Assembly (NCBI GenBank): GCA_016703745.1 | Contig: JADJBK010000007.1 | Span: 18,263-82,262 of the forward strand | Length of the DNA stretch: 64,000 nucleotides | Direction: 5' to 3' | Source: Nitrosomonas sp. | Lineage (GTDB): Bacteria; Pseudomonadota; Gammaproteobacteria; Burkholderiales; Nitrosomonadaceae | Part shown: positions 1 through 8,295 of the stretch, piece after piece | Position numbering within the stretch: the first letter of the stretch is position 1 | Layout: each line of letters opens with the position of its first letter | Notes under the pieces: model-generated | What the model saw: only the letters and a program-made list of their open reading frames with translations | Databases searched by the model: none | What the model was told of the DNA's origin: nothing | Program-made: the position numbers and the translations under genes

Positions 1-1
1 C

Positions 2-1027
2 TGGGCGTATCTATTGATGACACTATCAACCATGTTCATTATCCAGGCTACAGTTACTGTTGTAACCGCAGGACTGTTTGCTCATATTTTTGAACTTGAA
101 ACATTAGGTGGATATGAGCCACAAATAATTGCCGCAATCATAAGTAGCTTGCTTCTACTTATCTGTTTCACGTTACTGTCAAGTGGGCACTATGTGTTGC
201 TGGATAAATTGATGAAAGTCATTATTCTAATGCTATCAGTTACGACTATTGGTGCTGTGATAGCGCTGCTATTTGATAACCTCGGTCACTATGAATCCGG
301 GACAATTCATTTTTCTTTAAGTGAAGCTACGCACTTATTATTTCTTATAACACTATTGGGATGGATGCCAGCGCCACTTGAGCTCTCAATATGGCATTCA
401 ATATGGTCGCAAAGTAAGAATGAAAGTGATGGCAGGATTACCAGTGTGAAGGAAGCCATCTTTGATTTCAGGGTGGGATTTTTTGGAACTGCTTTTCTAG
501 CAATATGTTTTCTAGCGCTCGGCGCTCTAGTGATGTATGGAAGCGGCAAATCATTCGATTCTAATGCCGTTAAATTTGCAGAACAATTACTGGAAATGTA
601 TCAACAGGCGCTCGGTGACTGGGCCTATCCAATTGTTGCTCTTGCTGCGCTTACCACCATGTTTAGCACGACACTGACCTTACTGGATGCCTTTCCACGC
701 AGCATCGGTGTGTCGCTGGAGCTATTGTTTCCGCAGCGCATCAATCATCGTAAAAATGGAACCATTTACCTTACCTGGTTAGTGATTACAATTGCTGGAA
801 CACTTCTGATACTTTTCTTTTTCTTGCCTTCCATGGCGGAGATGGTAAAGATCGCTACGGTGGTTGCATTTGTCGCCGCGCCTGTACTGGCAATACTTAA
901 TACACTGGCGATGTTTGATAAAACCATTCCTCAGCAATATCGCCCTGGAAAACTTATGTTGCTCTGGTGTTTGCTTGGATTAACTGTATTAATCGGCTGT
1001 TCCGCCAGCTATTTAATTTTGTTTTGA
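2..1027 (+). CDS. Nramp-family divalent metal transporter, 3' part
   Basis: The reading frame is open to the left window edge, so the start is outside; the TTG/ATG near position 14 is only an internal candidate. What is visible (about 340 residues) is a polytopic inner-membrane protein with roughly nine hydrophobic segments. The stretch GWMPAPLELSIWHS near residue 120 matches the Met-Pro containing helix 6 of SLC11/Nramp transporters, which bind Mn2+ or Fe2+ and move it with protons; the helix 1 DPGN motif would lie upstream. The usual family length is about 400 to 440 residues, so roughly 70 to 100 are missing. A 200-bp gap without genes separates it from the kinase downstream, so co-transcription is uncertain. 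Family assignment is from recalled motif similarity. Confidence 0.8.
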   Translation, partial: WAYLLMTLSTMFIIQATVTVVTAGLFAHIFELETLGGYEPQIIAAIISSLLLLICFTLLSSGHYVLLDKLMKVIILMLSVTTIGAVIALLFDNLGHYESGTIHFSLSEATHLLFLITLLGWMPAPLELSIWHSIWSQSKNESDGRITSVKEAIFDFRVGFFGTAFLAICFLALGALVMYGSGKSFDSNAVKFAEQLLEMYQQALGDWAYPIVALAALTTMFSTTLTLLDAFPRSIGVSLELLFPQRINHRKNGTIYLTWLVITIAGTLLILFFFLPSMAEMVKIATVVAFVAAPVLAILNTLAMFDKTIPQQYRPGKLMLLWCLLGLTVLIGCSASYLILF

Positions 1028-1227
1028 GAGCTAGTCAAATGGAATGGTCTTGTTACATTAATCACATCAATACAAAAAACAGCAAATAAGATCAAGCATA
1101 CAACGCATTCACTTAGATCCTTTGTCTATACGGAAAAATAGTCAAGGTACTTAATTTTACGTAGTTTAATTTCATTTAATATGCTTCATAATTTTGTTTC
1201 GAAACAATAATTGAAGAAGAGGGGTTA

Positions 1228-2580
1228 ATGAAATTACGAGACAAGGATTTATTGGCAATTGGTCCGTTGGTTATGATTCTGACGATACTGGCTGTTGGCC
1301 TTGTCGTTTTTTACCAAGCGTACACATTGCCACAGCAAATGCGCGAGAAAATAAAAGAAGACTATCTTGAAGCTAAAAAGAATGATCTCAGGGGGCATAT
1401 CAAAATGGCGACAAAGGCCATCATGCATTTATATAAGCCAGGATCAATTCTAACAAATGATGAAGCAAAAGAAGAGGCTAAAAAGATTCTAACAAACTTA
1501 AGATATAGTGAGGAAGACGGCTATTTCTTTGGCTTTCAGCTTGATGGAACTGCTGTTTTCCATCCCTTTTTAAGAGATTGGATTGGCCAAAATAAATGGG
1601 ATTACCAGGATCAAAATGGGAAATTTGTAATACGAGACCTGATTAAGGCTGCTCGTGAAGGTGACGGATTTGAAGAGTATATTTTTCGGAAACCCTCTGT
1701 TGTTGATGATGAGGGAAGATCCAAGCTTGCTTACGTAGTTGTGTTGCCTGAATTGGATTTTGTTCTTGGAACGGGAACATATCAGGATGATATAGATAGC
1801 TTCCTTAATGGTATTGAGGTGGCGGTATCGAACTATATACGTAATTCAATGGCATGGATTGCTTTGATTGCATTCCTGGGCCTGTTAATTCTGAGTTTTG
1901 CTCAAAGGCGCATTGGGGAGATTGTTGCGTTAAGCGATATAACCACGAAGCTGCATGATAATGTGAAACAGGAATCAGCTTTTATAATACGTGAAATAGG
2001 TAATAAATTAGAAAATTCTAACGAATTATCAGATGTTTCTGGTGATTTGTATTTGCTTAAAAAAATAGATGCCTCTGCGCAACGTAGTTTGAAATGGATG
2101 CGTGCTTTTATTGCGGGAGAAGATCCCAATAACCTTGCATTAGTCGATAGATTAAATGAAGTCATAGAGTGCTTTAAAGAGAGGGAAGAGAATATTGCTG
2201 TTAATTTCTCTCCATCAAATGAGCTAGGCACTCAATTGAATAATCTATCTGAAACTAAAAAATCAGTTTTGACTGAGATTGCTACAGAAGCGCTGAATAA
2301 TATAGGTGCGCACGTAAAAGGTGTCACTCTAGTAGCCATACAGCTACAAGTGAATGTCTGTAATGTCATTCTGAGTATTCAAAATGATGGAGCTGGCTTT
2401 GAACCTGGTAATGCCCAGAGAGGAACAGGGTTGAATACCATGGAAAAGAACATCAAAAAAATAGGCGGGACGTTTCATGTTGCATCATCGCCTTCAAAAG
2501 AAGGGGCAACCATAACAGTCACAGTCCCGTTAAGCCACAATATCGGGAGTTACCTGCTATGTCTGATGAAACGTCAATAA
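1228..2580 (+). CDS. Cache-domain sensor histidine kinase (NarX/DegS-like core)
   Basis: This is a membrane-bound two-component sensor. A transmembrane helix (residues about 10-32) is followed by an extracytoplasmic single-Cache-type domain (about 35-195, with the EEDGYFFGF and LGTGTYQDD blocks), a second helix (about 207-225) and a cytoplasmic kinase core. LHDNVKQ (about 241-247) fits the HisKA_3 phospho-acceptor box, EALNNIGAH (about 353) is an N-box and NDGAGFEPG (about 385) a G-box of a GHKL ATPase. The ligand cannot be read from sequence; related Cache domains bind small organic acids. The ATG at 1228 follows an AGAGGGG ribosome site. It overlaps the response regulator by 22 bp, so the two are very probably one operon and cognate partners. 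Confidence 0.85.
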   Translation: MKLRDKDLLAIGPLVMILTILAVGLVVFYQAYTLPQQMREKIKEDYLEAKKNDLRGHIKMATKAIMHLYKPGSILTNDEAKEEAKKILTNLRYSEEDGYFFGFQLDGTAVFHPFLRDWIGQNKWDYQDQNGKFVIRDLIKAAREGDGFEEYIFRKPSVVDDEGRSKLAYVVVLPELDFVLGTGTYQDDIDSFLNGIEVAVSNYIRNSMAWIALIAFLGLLILSFAQRRIGEIVALSDITTKLHDNVKQESAFIIREIGNKLENSNELSDVSGDLYLLKKIDASAQRSLKWMRAFIAGEDPNNLALVDRLNEVIECFKEREENIAVNFSPSNELGTQLNNLSETKKSVLTEIATEALNNIGAHVKGVTLVAIQLQVNVCNVILSIQNDGAGFEPGNAQRGTGLNTMEKNIKKIGGTFHVASSPSKEGATITVTVPLSHNIGSYLLCLMKRQ

Positions 2581-3521
2581 GTATGATAGGCCCCATCAAG
2601 ATTCTGTTGATAGAAGATAACCAGCGGATGCAAGAGAGTCTCAAAAATGGTTTTCAAGGGGTTGATTCAAATTATCAGTTTGTTGCAGAAACCGGCAATG
2701 GCAAGAAAGCACTGGAAATTTTACAAACCACGAAAATTGATCTGGTGATTATGGATTATAGATTGGAGGAAAAAGACCTTTGGGGGGTGGAGCTTACCAA
2801 ATATATTGTAAAACAATATCCAGATATAAAAATCATCTTCTGGAGCGTAAATATTCGATCGGTAGATGTGAATAAGGCAAAAAATGCTGGTGCGCACGGC
2901 TATATGCCGAAGGAAAGCAGAAACATTGAAATTAAAGTCGCTATTGATAAAGTTATGCGTGGCGAAGAAGTCTGGCTTGATACAAACTCAAGTTCAAACC
3001 TGACCAAAACGGAAATAAAAGTGATGGAGCAGCTTGCTAAAGGAAAATCAAATCAGAAAATCGCAATTGCGCTTTTAAGAAAAAAATTCCTGAATAAAAC
3101 CAAAAATGAAATGGGATTCGCAGACAAATATAAGACTATAGATGAATATATGGATGAAGTGTGTGATAAGACTGGGACTATGCGCCTCGAATCTCAAACA
3201 ACAACTGTGCAAACGCATCTCGTAAATATAAAAAGAAAATGTAATGGCCTGAGTCGGGGAGAGTTAATTAGGGAAGCCATTGATAAATATAGTGAACTTG
3301 AAGATAAACGAGATATTTCATCAGAAGATGTAGCTGTACTGGAATTACTACATTACGCAGTAAAACCTGAATTGATTGCGAAAACCCTTGCAATTAGCGA
3401 ACGTAATGTGGAAAAGATCCGGAACAAATTCAACCCGGAAGAAATTAAAACATTCTTGGGCGCCTCGAAAAACCTCGACTCGCCCACTCTTGATAGACTT
3501 GGTAAAATTACGCTGTCCTGA
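2559..3521 (+). CDS. Response regulator with interrupted LuxR HTH and extra C-terminal HTH
   Basis: The receiver domain (residues about 7-130) has the acidic pair in LIEDN, the phospho-acceptor Asp in IMDYRL (about 66) and the conserved Lys in MPKES. A LuxR-type DNA-binding region begins at LTKTEIKVMEQLAKGKS (about 147) but its recognition part (VQTHLVNIKRKC, about 217) comes only after an extra segment of some 40 residues. A further HTH-like stretch (LELLHYAVKPELIAKTLAIS) ends the protein. An IS5-family element inserted at 3457/3458, inside the last sense codon: joining the flanks restores TTG followed by TAA at 4750-4752, so the native protein is 300 residues ending KTFL. The present ORF carries 20 element-encoded residues at its end. 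Targets are unknown. Confidence 0.85.
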   Translation: MSDETSISMIGPIKILLIEDNQRMQESLKNGFQGVDSNYQFVAETGNGKKALEILQTTKIDLVIMDYRLEEKDLWGVELTKYIVKQYPDIKIIFWSVNIRSVDVNKAKNAGAHGYMPKESRNIEIKVAIDKVMRGEEVWLDTNSSSNLTKTEIKVMEQLAKGKSNQKIAIALLRKKFLNKTKNEMGFADKYKTIDEYMDEVCDKTGTMRLESQTTTVQTHLVNIKRKCNGLSRGELIREAIDKYSELEDKRDISSEDVAVLELLHYAVKPELIAKTLAISERNVEKIRNKFNPEEIKTFLGASKNLDSPTLDRLGKITLS

Positions 3522-4744
3522 GACCCGTTCTTCTCCTGCCGATGAAACCACATAGCGCCATCAAGCTTGACCTGTTCGCCGACGAACACCACCGCAAGAA
3601 AATCGACTCGCTGGGTGATCCACTGGTTGAGATCGAGTCGCACATTGACTTTGCTGCCTTGGCGATGGAGGTTGATCGGGTGGCGCCCCGTCCGATGAGT
3701 CCGCAGGGCGGACGTCCGCCGTACCCGACCGAGACGATGGTTCGCATTCTTGTTCTGGAGCGTCTGTACAACCTCTCGGATGAACAGACGGAGTACCAGT
3801 TGCTCGACCGCATGAGCTACAAACGGTTCTGCGGACTGGCGAACGCGACGAACGTCCCCGACCGCACCACCGTGTGGACCTTCGAGAACCGGATCGGTGA
3901 AGCAGGGGCCAAGGCGCTGTTCGACGGCGTCTCCGCGCAGCTGCTCCAACATGGATGCATCGCGCGTGGCGGTCAGATCATCGACGCCACGCTGGTGCCG
4001 GCGCCCAGGCAGCACAACAGTCGAGGCGAGAAAGGACTCATCAAGCAAGGCGCGATGCCCGCCGACTGGAAGCCGGCGAAGCGGCGCCAGAAGGACACCG
4101 ACGCGACCTGGACGAAGAAACACGGCAAGAGCCACTTCGGCTACAAGCTGTCAATCAGTGTCGACAAGAAGCACAAGATCATCCGCCGGATTGAGACCGA
4201 TACCGCCTCCACGCACGATAGCCAGCACTTTGACAACGTCTTTGACACGAGCAACACGAGTCGTGATGTCTATGCCGATCGAGGCTACCCGTCGGAGGAG
4301 CGTGCAGCCTGGCTCAAGGAGAACGGTTTCCGAAACCAGATTCAGCGGAAAGGCAAGCGCAACAAGCTGCTGTCCGAGTGCCAGCAGCGACGCAACAAAC
4401 GTATTGCCAAGACGCGCGCACGGGTCGAGCACGTGTTCGGCGCTATCGAGCAGATGGGCGGCAAGTTGCTGCGCACTATCGGTCAGGCGCGGGCCAACTT
4501 TGCGATGACGATGGTGGCGGCTTGCTACAACCTGAAGCGACTGGTCTACTTCGAAGAGACAGGAATCAGGGCCTTTTAACACCCGAAATGGGCTGAATCG
4601 CCAATGTCCAGGGCGATTCGAGGTAAAAACAGCGCGACATCGCCAGGAAAAGTGGCGATTTGTCGTGGAAATCAAACCTAATTCGGTCACGGTCATCATT
4701 TTGCGGCAGAATTTACTGAAAACCTCGGGTTATTCGAGGTGCCC
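3458..4744 (+). mobile_element. IS5-family insertion sequence, copy 1 (1287 bp)
   Basis: Inverted ends read GGGCGCCTCGAAAAACCTCG on the left and, reverse-complemented, GGGCACCTCGAATAACCCG on the right. The element is flanked by a perfect 4-bp duplication TCTT (3454-3457 and 4745-4748). A second copy of identical length, with its own duplication ACTT, lies in reverse orientation at 14620-15906, which fixes both ends independently. It carries one transposase gene and sits in the last codon of the response regulator. Its base composition is clearly more GC-rich than the host gene. Confidence 0.93.
3542..4579 (+). CDS. IS5-family transposase (345 aa)
   Basis: Single-ORF DDE transposase. The N-terminal part (residues about 40-120, with SPQGGRPPYPTETMVRIL and LLDRMSYKRFCGL) is the InsH/DUF772-type domain; the catalytic DDE_Tnp_1 region follows, with the first Asp in IIDATLVPAP, a second in YADRGYPSEE and the C-terminal Glu in RARVEHVFGA, where it is expected. 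Length matches the family and the frame is intact, so the copy is probably active. It differs from the copy at 14785-15822 by only a couple of residues (Glu/Lys in the LVLxRLYNL stretch, Cys/Phe in QHGxIARG). The ATG at 3542 lies about 84 bp inside the left inverted repeat. Confidence 0.93.
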   Translation: MKPHSAIKLDLFADEHHRKKIDSLGDPLVEIESHIDFAALAMEVDRVAPRPMSPQGGRPPYPTETMVRILVLERLYNLSDEQTEYQLLDRMSYKRFCGLANATNVPDRTTVWTFENRIGEAGAKALFDGVSAQLLQHGCIARGGQIIDATLVPAPRQHNSRGEKGLIKQGAMPADWKPAKRRQKDTDATWTKKHGKSHFGYKLSISVDKKHKIIRRIETDTASTHDSQHFDNVFDTSNTSRDVYADRGYPSEERAAWLKENGFRNQIQRKGKRNKLLSECQQRRNKRIAKTRARVEHVFGAIEQMGGKLLRTIGQARANFAMTMVAACYNLKRLVYFEETGIRAF

Positions 4745-5171
4745 TCTTGTAACTTTCTTATCTCATATCCTGCGATTTAGGAGTGTTATAAACATGAGAA
4801 TAAATATTAAAAATAATTACTTAATGTTATTTAACTCGGTATTAGTTAAGGACTAAACCTTATGACAGCACCAAGTACCTCTGAAAAAATTATTTTTAGG
4901 CCATTAACCGGTAACAATCTGATAGATGCATTATTGTCGGGTACTCAATGGGCAAGCAATTTAATTACATATAGCTTTCCTACTAGAGATTCTTACTGGT
5001 CAACTGATCCAATAAAGGGTTATGGCCCAAATACTGATACTCAAAGCGAACCCTGGAGTTTATTATTTGCACCTATTACCTTATCTGATCAGGATCGTTT
5101 TAATGATGCACTGCAACAGTGGGGAGATGTCGCAAATGTACAATTTAAATTAATTATAGAATCTTCCTCTT

Positions 5172-6287
5172 CCGTGCTTATCCGGTTGTCTCCCAAGCCC
5201 ACTACCGGTAGTATGTTGAGCATCTGCGCCAACCTGAGGTGGTCATGGTTATCGACGTGCTTGAGCGAGACGATTTGCCGTTCCCTCGCTCGCTTCCTGA
5301 TTTTCAGCGACTGTTCCCGAACGAAGCGGCCTGCGCGGCCTATCTTGAGCGCGCCCGATGGAGCGACGGATTCGTTTGTGACTACTGCGGCACACTCGGA
5401 GAGCCTTATCGCTTCGCCAATCACCCCAGCGTTTGTCGGTGCCGTCACTGCAACCGAGACACGAGCCTCACTGCGGGCACCGTCATGGAACGCACCCACA
5501 AACCTCTCTCCGTATGGTTCTGGGCAGCCTACTTGGTTGCCAGCCAAACACCCGGTATGTCTGCTGCCCAATTCCAGCGGCAACTCGGGCTGTCGCGTTA
5601 TGAGACTGCTTTCCAGATTCTCCACAAACTGCGGGTCGGCATGGTGCGTCCCGACCAAGATCGGATTGGTGGCAACCCCTTCGATGCCGTCGAGGCCGAT
5701 GAAACCTACGTCGGAGGACGTACTCGCGGCAAGGGTCGAGGCGTTCACGACATGGTTCTCGTCGCCGGTGCGGTCGAGGTTAAACAGCGCAAGCACGGTG
5801 GCAGCCTCAATAAGCGGAGGACTGGGCGTTACGCCGGACGTGTTCGGCTCGCTGTGGTGCCAGACCGCAGTGCCAAATCGTTGGGCGGTTTCATTGAGCG
5901 CGTCGTTACGCCAGGCGCCACCATCATTACCGATGACTGGAGCGGCTACGCGGCGCTTGAAAAGCGAGGGTATCTTCATACCGCCGTTGCGGAACGTGGC
6001 GACATGCAAGTTGCCGAAACTTTTCTGCCCATCATTCACCTCGTGTTCTCCAATCTCAAAACATGGTTACGTGGCATTCACCACGGCGTCAGCCCGCAAC
6101 ACCTGCAAGCCTATCTCAACGAATTCACGTTTCGATTCAACCGCCGTTTCTACCCTTTCAACGCATTCCGTTCCCTGCTTGGCATTGCTGGTGATGTCAC
6201 TGCGCCGACCTATGCTGAACTTTATACAAAAAAATCACGGCCCACTACTACATCTAGCTACCTTGGGAGTTAACCGGATAAGCACGG
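5172..6287 (+). mobile_element. IS1595-family element (ISXO2-like), full-length copy
   Basis: The terminal repeats are CCGTGCTTATCCGGTTGTCT on the left and, reverse-complemented from the right, CCGTGCTTATCCGGTTAACT, both continuing into CCCAAG. The target side shows AATCTTCC (5160-5167) and AATCTTCT (6288-6295), probably the 8-bp duplication typical of the family with one mismatch, but four extra bases TCTT lie between the left duplicate and the recognisable repeat, so the exact left end is uncertain by that much. A 5'-truncated copy, nearly identical, lies at 10620-11499. It interrupts the metalloprotease gene. Confidence 0.88.
5239..6273 (+). CDS. IS1595-family transposase (344 aa)
   Basis: The N-terminal region has a zinc-ribbon pattern, CDYCGTLGEPYRF followed by CRCRHC (residues about 48-73), as in ISXO2-like transposases. 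The catalytic domain contains VEADETYVGG (first Asp, about 152), ITDDWSGY (second Asp) and the C-terminal NLKTWLRGIHHGVSPQHL block with a HGVS/FRFNRR ending typical of the family, where Asn often replaces the final Glu. The frame is intact, so this copy may supply transposase to the truncated relative at 10620. It is encoded in a different frame from the protease remnants around it. Start choice: the first ATG, 67 bp inside the element. Confidence 0.92.
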   Translation: MVMVIDVLERDDLPFPRSLPDFQRLFPNEAACAAYLERARWSDGFVCDYCGTLGEPYRFANHPSVCRCRHCNRDTSLTAGTVMERTHKPLSVWFWAAYLVASQTPGMSAAQFQRQLGLSRYETAFQILHKLRVGMVRPDQDRIGGNPFDAVEADETYVGGRTRGKGRGVHDMVLVAGAVEVKQRKHGGSLNKRRTGRYAGRVRLAVVPDRSAKSLGGFIERVVTPGATIITDDWSGYAALEKRGYLHTAVAERGDMQVAETFLPIIHLVFSNLKTWLRGIHHGVSPQHLQAYLNEFTFRFNRRFYPFNAFRSLLGIAGDVTAPTYAELYTKKSRPTTTSSYLGS

Positions 6288-6467
6288 AATCTTCTAATGA
6301 TGTTGGTGATATTCGGGTGGCTTATACTTCGGTTGATGCAGGCGAACAAGCTCATACATACTTGCCCCAGAATGGGTATGCTTACTCTGGTGATATCTGG
6401 GTTGGTATAGATAGCACTAATGCATCTCAGGAGTGGATACCTGGTTCCTACGAATATCAAACAATAA

Positions 6468-7105
6468 CCTGATTAGCAACGAACGTCAGCAAGGTTTGTC
6501 TGACGAGTTTGTTGCGACATAAAAATTATAGCTGTTAAATGATACAAGGAGTTATCGATCATGGCGATGAATCGAATTCATCCAGGTCGATGATGCTTAT
6601 CTTGGTGGAGAGCGTGCGGGAGGAAAAGCGGGTAGAGGTTCAGAGAATAAGCTGCCCATTGTTGCCGCTGTGTCTCTGACTGAGGATGATCACCCTTTGC
6701 GCGTGAGGCTTACCCCAGTCTCGGGATTTACGCAAAAGGCAATTTCAGCCTGGGCAAATGATTGTCTGGCGCCCGGCAGCACGGTATTCTCGGATGCTTT
6801 GGTGCCGTTACTGAAATTGGCTGTAGCCACCATTTTACAGTTATCGCCGGACGCAAACCAAAGGAGACTCCCGAGTTCCGGTGGATCAACACTATCCTCG
6901 GCAATCTCAAGACCAGCTTGTCGGGTTGTTACCATGCGTTCAACTTCCGCAAGTATGCCGCTCGCTATCTTGCTGCCTTCAGTTACCGATTCAACTGGCG
7001 TTTTGATCTTTGCGCACTGCACGAACGATTGCTGATCGCCGCTGCTTCGACCACTCCGCAGCCCCTGCGCTCTATTCGAATGGCTGACGTTCGTTGCTAA
7101 TCAGG
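6468..7105 (+). mobile_element. 638-bp internally deleted IS1595-type element
   Basis: Both ends carry CCTGATTAGCAACGAACGTC as inverted repeats, and a perfect 8-bp duplication AACAATAA lies immediately outside (6460-6467 and 7106-7113). The interior encodes only the second half of a transposase, itself frameshifted, so the element cannot move alone. The end sequence differs from the other IS1595 copies in the window, so it needs another helper. It interrupts the metalloprotease gene between the Tyr-Gln-Thr-Ile codons and the Met preceding the zinc motif. Confidence 0.9.
6577..7100 (+). pseudogene. IS1595-type transposase fragment, N-truncated and frameshifted
   Basis: One frame reads FIQVDDAYLGGERAGGKAGR (from 6577), matching the catalytic first-Asp block of ISXO2-like transposases. 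Around 6800 the homologous reading moves to another frame that gives GNLKTSLSGCYHAFNFRKYA and then FSYRFNWRFDL, the family's C-terminal block. The zinc-ribbon N-terminus is absent. It is therefore a non-functional remnant within a transposable 638-bp derivative. Confidence 0.8.
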
Positions 7106-7706
7106 AACAATAATGCATGAAATTGGCCATACGCTAGGACTTAAGCATCCTTTCGAAGGTTCACTGACGCTTCCAGTCTCTTGGGATTCACAATCTGAAA
7201 CTATCATGAGTTATTCAGCCATTACAGGGAATAAAAACTCAATTTTTCCGTATTATCCCACGACCCCTATGCCATTAGATATTCAGGCTATCCAGTCTAT
7301 ATACGGCCCAAACAATACGTACCATAATGGAAATGATAATTATTTATTTAATGACGCACAGACTTACCATGAGACCATCCGGGATAGTGGTGGAACTGAC
7401 TGGGTTATATACACTGGCTTTCAAGATTACATCATTGACTTACGTGAAGGAAATGGATCGAGTATCGGTAAACCGGTATACGTAGAGTATGGCAATGCCA
7501 CGAACGACACTCAAGTTTTTAATGTCTGGATTGCTTATCATGCGGTCATTGAAAACGCATCTGGTGGTTATGGGAACGATTTCATAAAATATGACCTGAA
7601 TCTCTAGCAGTAAAGGCTTTATCAGGATGATTTTTTGTGGCGGATTGAGCGAATGGTTATGCCTTATATCGTAACCTAAAGTGACGTTCGCCTGGACGAA
7701 TCAGCC

Positions 7707-8171
7707 TTACCGCGCAGCGCTGCACTTGCCAGGCGTCGCCATTTCGAGTTTGGTAATATCGGCTTTGCCTTGTTCTTCAGGGACTTGTTCCACTCCGGCA
7801 CCACCAACAAATACCCCAATTTTGATGAACTGCCGAATGAAATAGTTCTTTCCGGCTTCTAGCACCAGCTCAAGGGTGTTTGGTGAAAACTCAGATTCGG
7901 TGTCGATTTTGTGAAGTTTTTCGCCCTCAACTTCTGTATAAAAGAATACATCAGGCGCACTCTCACCGATGCACTTTCCATCAATCCATAAGTCCTTCTT
8001 GAGGGCCTTTCCAACGAAGCTATTACGATAGAGATAAACGCCGGCATTACCTTGGCTTGGAGCGTTGAATTCCTTTGCTTTTGCTGACTCAGCCTTTGGG
8101 GCCATCTGTACTGATGCACACCCTGAGAAAAGAAGCGTGGCGGAAATTGTAAAGGCGACCATGATTTTCAT
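7707..8171 (-). CDS. DUF2846-type lipoprotein (154 aa)
   Basis: The protein begins with a lipoprotein signal peptide whose lipobox is LFSGC (residues 15-19), so it should be lipidated and anchored in a membrane facing the periplasm. The body (GNAGVYLYRNSFVGKALKK, then GKCIGESAPDVFFYTEV and TLELVLEAGKNYFIRQFI) resembles the DUF2846 family of small beta-rich lipoproteins with no known function. Assignment rests on recalled pattern. It stands alone: the flanking DNA on both sides holds insertion remnants. Its stop is 100 bp from the protease pseudogene end, tail to tail. Confidence 0.7.
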   Translation of the reverse strand: MKIMVAFTISATLLFSGCASVQMAPKAESAKAKEFNAPSQGNAGVYLYRNSFVGKALKKDLWIDGKCIGESAPDVFFYTEVEGEKLHKIDTESEFSPNTLELVLEAGKNYFIRQFIKIGVFVGGAGVEQVPEEQGKADITKLEMATPGKCSAAR

Positions 8172-8273
8172 TAAAATAGTTCCACGATATGGTTAGGAGT
8201 TCAAGCTGATTTCTGCTTGCACAGGGCATTTCTAGCATCAGCGCATTGATGACTCATGATGAGGAAGCAGATC

Positions 8274-8290
8274 GGTTCTGTCGCATTATT
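8274..8290 (+). repeat. Solo insertion-sequence end, GGTTCTGTCGCATTA type
   Basis: The bases GGTTCTGTCGCATTATTTA match, with small changes, a terminal repeat that recurs as GGCTCTGTCGCATTAAGC at 53475, 19474 (GGATCTG variant) and reversed at 11733-11750 and 20742-20759. It faces rightward. No transposase is attached here, so it is a relic end. Confidence 0.5.
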
Positions 8291-8295
8291 TAAAG

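Larger units (their letters stand above)
4862..7607 (+). pseudogene. Serralysin-like zinc metalloprotease gene split by two insertion elements
   Basis: Three pieces form one gene: 4862 to about 5167, about 6288-6467 and 7113-7607. Removing the elements joins the frame as ESSND at the first junction and YQTIMHEIGH at the second, giving about 323 residues. The last piece carries the metzincin zinc site HEIGHTLGLKH and a Met-turn (ETIMSYS), both hallmarks of M10 serralysins, which are secreted by type I systems. The C-terminus stops at NASGGYGNDFI, just as the first calcium-binding RTX repeat would begin, so the RTX and secretion-signal region was already lost or never present. As it stands the long frame 4862-6472 runs through an insertion element and cannot make protease. 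Confidence 0.85.

Noticed and set aside
3353..4135. A 260-codon minus-strand frame over the IS5 transposase
   Set aside because: It is a GC-rich shadow of the transposase, repeated identically in the second copy, and has no family likeness.
4862..6472. A single 536-residue protein
   Set aside because: The central two thirds are an IS1595 element read in the wrong frame; only the two ends belong to the protease.
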